64,000 nucleotides of DNA from Blastomonas sp. AAP53 (GTDB lineage: Bacteria > Pseudomonadota > Alphaproteobacteria > Sphingomonadales > Sphingomonadaceae). Positions 62,140-64,000 of this stretch are shown one piece after another; position 1 is the stretch's first letter; every line of letters starts with the position of its first letter. The notes below the pieces were generated by a model. The model was given only the letters and a program-made list of their open reading frames with translations. It had not been told where the DNA came from and did no database searches. The translations under genes and the position numbers were made by a program. The stretch is from positions 496,001 to 560,000 of the forward strand of contig NZ_ANFZ01000006.1 in assembly GCF_000331245.1 (NCBI RefSeq), written 5' to 3'.

Positions 62140-63852
62140 ATGATCAAATGGTCTGATGTCAAGCATGGTACATGCAGCCTTGCGCTGGCCGTGGCGCTGG
62201 TGGCTCTGCCCCAGGCCGCGCACGCCCAGCAGGGCGGCAATGGTGCGCAGGGCGGCGGCCAGTCGGGTGGACAGGGTGGCGGCAGTGCCAGCGTGCCTGC
62301 CAATCGCCGGTCGGTCGTGGTGCCCTATCTGGAAGTGGGGCAGGTGCTCAGCGCCGACCTGAAGAACGGTGGCGACCTGCTGACCTACAGCCTGGCGGCC
62401 GTGGGCGTGGATGCGGCGGTGCAGACCTCGCGCGTCGAGGCGCAGGTCAGCGTCCGCTATGAACGGCGTTTTTCGTGGAACGACGATATCGGTGATCAGG
62501 ATGCGATCAGCGGCATCGCGCGCGCCAATGTCCAGATCATCCCCAATGCGCTCTCGATCGAGGCAGGCGCGCTGGGCATACGCTCGCGCATCGACAACCG
62601 GGGCGCAGCGCCCAGCAACCTGATCGGCGGATCGGACAACGTCACGCAGATCTATTCGGTCTATGCCGGGCCCACGCTGGCCACCAATGTCGGCGGGGTC
62701 GAGGTCAACGGCCTGTATCGCATCGGCTATACCAAGGTGGAGGCCGACGCGGTGGCACTGCCCGCAGGCGCGCGTCCGCTCGACCTGTTCGATGACAGCG
62801 TCAACCATGCCGCCAGCCTTGCCATCGGGCAGCAGCCGGGCGGCTTCCTGCCCGTCGGATGGTCGATCAGCGGCGGCTATTATCGCGAAGACGCCAGCCA
62901 GCTCGACCAGAGGTTCGAGGACAAGATCGTCCGCGCCGATGTCACGGTTCCGGTGAGTGCCACGCTCGCGGTCGTGGGCGGCGTTGGCTACGAGGATATC
63001 GAGATTTCAGAGCGCGATGCGGTGCGCGACGCAGCCGGCAATCCGGTTGTCGGCAACGATGGACGTCTGGTGACGGACCGGAACTCGCCCCGCCTGCTGT
63101 CCTATGATCAGGATGGCCTGATCTGGGATGTCGGCGTGCTGTGGCGGCCCAGCCGTCGCACCTCGCTGGAAGCGCGGGTCGGTCGTCGCTATGACAGCAC
63201 CACCTATTATGGATCGTTCACCTACACGCCCAACCAGCGGCTGGCGGCGAACCTGGCAGTCTATGACCTAGTGTCGGGCTTCGGTTCGCGGCTCAACGAC
63301 AATGTGGCGGGCCTGCCGACCCAGTTCGATGCGACGCGCAACCCATTGAGCGGCGATCTCAACTCGTGCTTCTTCAGCGGTGGCGGCGGCAATTGCCTCA
63401 ACGACACGCTACAGTCGGTGGCGTCTTCGGCATTCCGCACCCGCGGCGTGACCGGCCAGATCAGCCTGACCAGCGGCAGCTGGCAGCACGGCTTTGGCGC
63501 AGGTTACAGCCGTCGCAGGTTCTTCGCCGCCGAAAACGGCGCATTGGCAGGCTTCGATCAGACGATCGACGAAATCTGGTTCGCCAGCTTCAACACCTCC
63601 AAGCAGCTCGATGCCCGATCCAGCCTGACCGGTACGGTCTATGGCACGTATCTGGAAAACGGCCCGGGCCAGGCGTTGAATGGCGGCGGCAGCGACGTGC
63701 TGGGCATTGGTGCCAATGCAGCTTACGGGCGCAATTTCACCAACCGGTTCACCGGCACCCTGGCGCTGGGGCTCGATTATTTCGATCCGCAAGGCTTTGA
63801 AAGCAGCCTGGTCGCATCGGCGCTGCTGGCGCTGCGTTACTCGTTCCAGTAA
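62140..63852 (+). CDS. PEP-CTERM/XrtA system outer-membrane protein (TIGR03016-like)
   Basis: A 570-residue beta-barrel-type outer-membrane protein. A signal peptide ends near AHAQQ, followed by a Gly/Gln-rich linker, then a barrel with many alternating strands and a final ALRYSFQ. GGAG seven bases before ATG 62140 supports this start over the coupled ATG at 62134. Family membership is inferred from position in an XrtA-type exopolysaccharide locus and from the overall pattern. It likely takes part in passage of polymer across the outer membrane. Confidence 0.82.
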   Translation: MIKWSDVKHGTCSLALAVALVALPQAAHAQQGGNGAQGGGQSGGQGGGSASVPANRRSVVVPYLEVGQVLSADLKNGGDLLTYSLAAVGVDAAVQTSRVEAQVSVRYERRFSWNDDIGDQDAISGIARANVQIIPNALSIEAGALGIRSRIDNRGAAPSNLIGGSDNVTQIYSVYAGPTLATNVGGVEVNGLYRIGYTKVEADAVALPAGARPLDLFDDSVNHAASLAIGQQPGGFLPVGWSISGGYYREDASQLDQRFEDKIVRADVTVPVSATLAVVGGVGYEDIEISERDAVRDAAGNPVVGNDGRLVTDRNSPRLLSYDQDGLIWDVGVLWRPSRRTSLEARVGRRYDSTTYYGSFTYTPNQRLAANLAVYDLVSGFGSRLNDNVAGLPTQFDATRNPLSGDLNSCFFSGGGGNCLNDTLQSVASSAFRTRGVTGQISLTSGSWQHGFGAGYSRRRFFAAENGALAGFDQTIDEIWFASFNTSKQLDARSSLTGTVYGTYLENGPGQALNGGGSDVLGIGANAAYGRNFTNRFTGTLALGLDYFDPQGFESSLVASALLALRYSFQ

Positions 63853-63881
63853 ACATCACAGAATAACCAGGGGGTAAGCCC

Positions 63882-64000
63882 ATGTTTGAAACCCATTACG
63901 GACTGACCGGACGGCCATTCCAGCTGACGCCTGACCCGCGCTTCTATTTCGAGAGCGCGACGCACCGCAAGGCGATGTCGTACCTGGGCTATGGTCTGGC
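63882..64000 (+). CDS. XrtA-associated AAA ATPase (ExeA-like), cut by window edge
   Basis: Only 39 codons are present before the edge: MFETHYGLTGRPFQLTPDPR and then FYFESATHRKAMSYLGYGLA. This is the typical start of ExeA/GspA-like ATPases found in PEP-CTERM exopolysaccharide loci. A ribosome binding site (AGGGGG) precedes the ATG. The P-loop lies beyond the window. Confidence 0.85.
   Translation, partial: MFETHYGLTGRPFQLTPDPRFYFESATHRKAMSYLGYGL

Overview
The window is high-GC, densely coded DNA typical of a sphingomonad alphaproteobacterium (Sphingomonadaceae or a close relative; the genus cannot be fixed from this sequence). Pointers are the ast-type arginine pathway gene beside an M20 hydrolase, a plant-type glutamate-cysteine ligase next to rsmE, a TonB receptor paired with a secreted tyrosine phosphatase, an XrtA/PEP-CTERM type exopolysaccharide locus, and intergenic palindromic repeats of the kind scattered through sphingomonad genomes. 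I found no rRNA, tRNA, CRISPR array, transposase or integrase.

Layout. 1-4.1 kb: arginine succinyltransferase (cut by the window edge), M20 hydrolase and malate synthase G. 4.2-6.9 kb: PHA depolymerase and a class II-like PHA synthase. 7-12.9 kb: phhB, ccmAB, an extensin-like protein, two membrane proteins, gshA and rsmE. 13-16.9 kb: an exported TPR-CHAT protease-like protein and a small membrane protein. 17-21.9 kb: amidohydrolase, beta-hydroxyacid dehydrogenase, threonine ammonia-lyase and arginyltransferase. 22-28.5 kb: tamA-tamB. 28.5-32.4 kb: a probable kynurenine formamidase with kynureninase, a universal stress protein and DUF2239. 32.4-36.1 kb: phosphatase and TonB receptor. 36.3-40.2 kb: TesA-like esterase divergent from a YbbA/YbbP ABC exporter. 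40.3-41.2 kb: sterol desaturase family protein. 41.4-44 kb: a duplication scar and an AT-rich two-gene island. 44-46.9 kb: phasin and a class I PHA synthase. 47-53.7 kb: aminotransferase, regulator, GST, isomerase, crotonase, a small protein and a secreted M20 amidohydrolase. 53.8-58.4 kb: reductase-like protein, arsM, a flavin disulfide reductase-like protein and two small proteins. 58.9-64 kb: the start of the exopolysaccharide operon, which runs off the window.

Two PHA gene sets lie about 39 kb apart: synthase plus depolymerase, and synthase plus phasin. Together they cover polymer synthesis, granule coating and mobilisation. Malate synthase, aminotransferase, threonine ammonia-lyase, kynureninase and ast functions fit a heterotroph living on organic and amino acids. 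The last five genes form a coherent envelope polysaccharide unit: export lipoprotein, chain-length protein, tyrosine kinase, outer-membrane protein and ATPase.

The most unusual region is 41.4-44 kb. A chimeric scar joins a fragment of the phasin gene to a fragment of the ybbP 3' end at a shared 7-bp sequence. It sits beside an AT-rich pair encoding a DUF262 protein and a HEPN-motif protein, a candidate defence or toxin-type module. Other points of note are a phasin with two plausible translation starts, a promoter with paired palindromes upstream of the DUF2239 gene, an exopolysaccharide leader whose inverted repeat covers the ribosome binding site, and two nested composite palindromes built from the same outer repeat.
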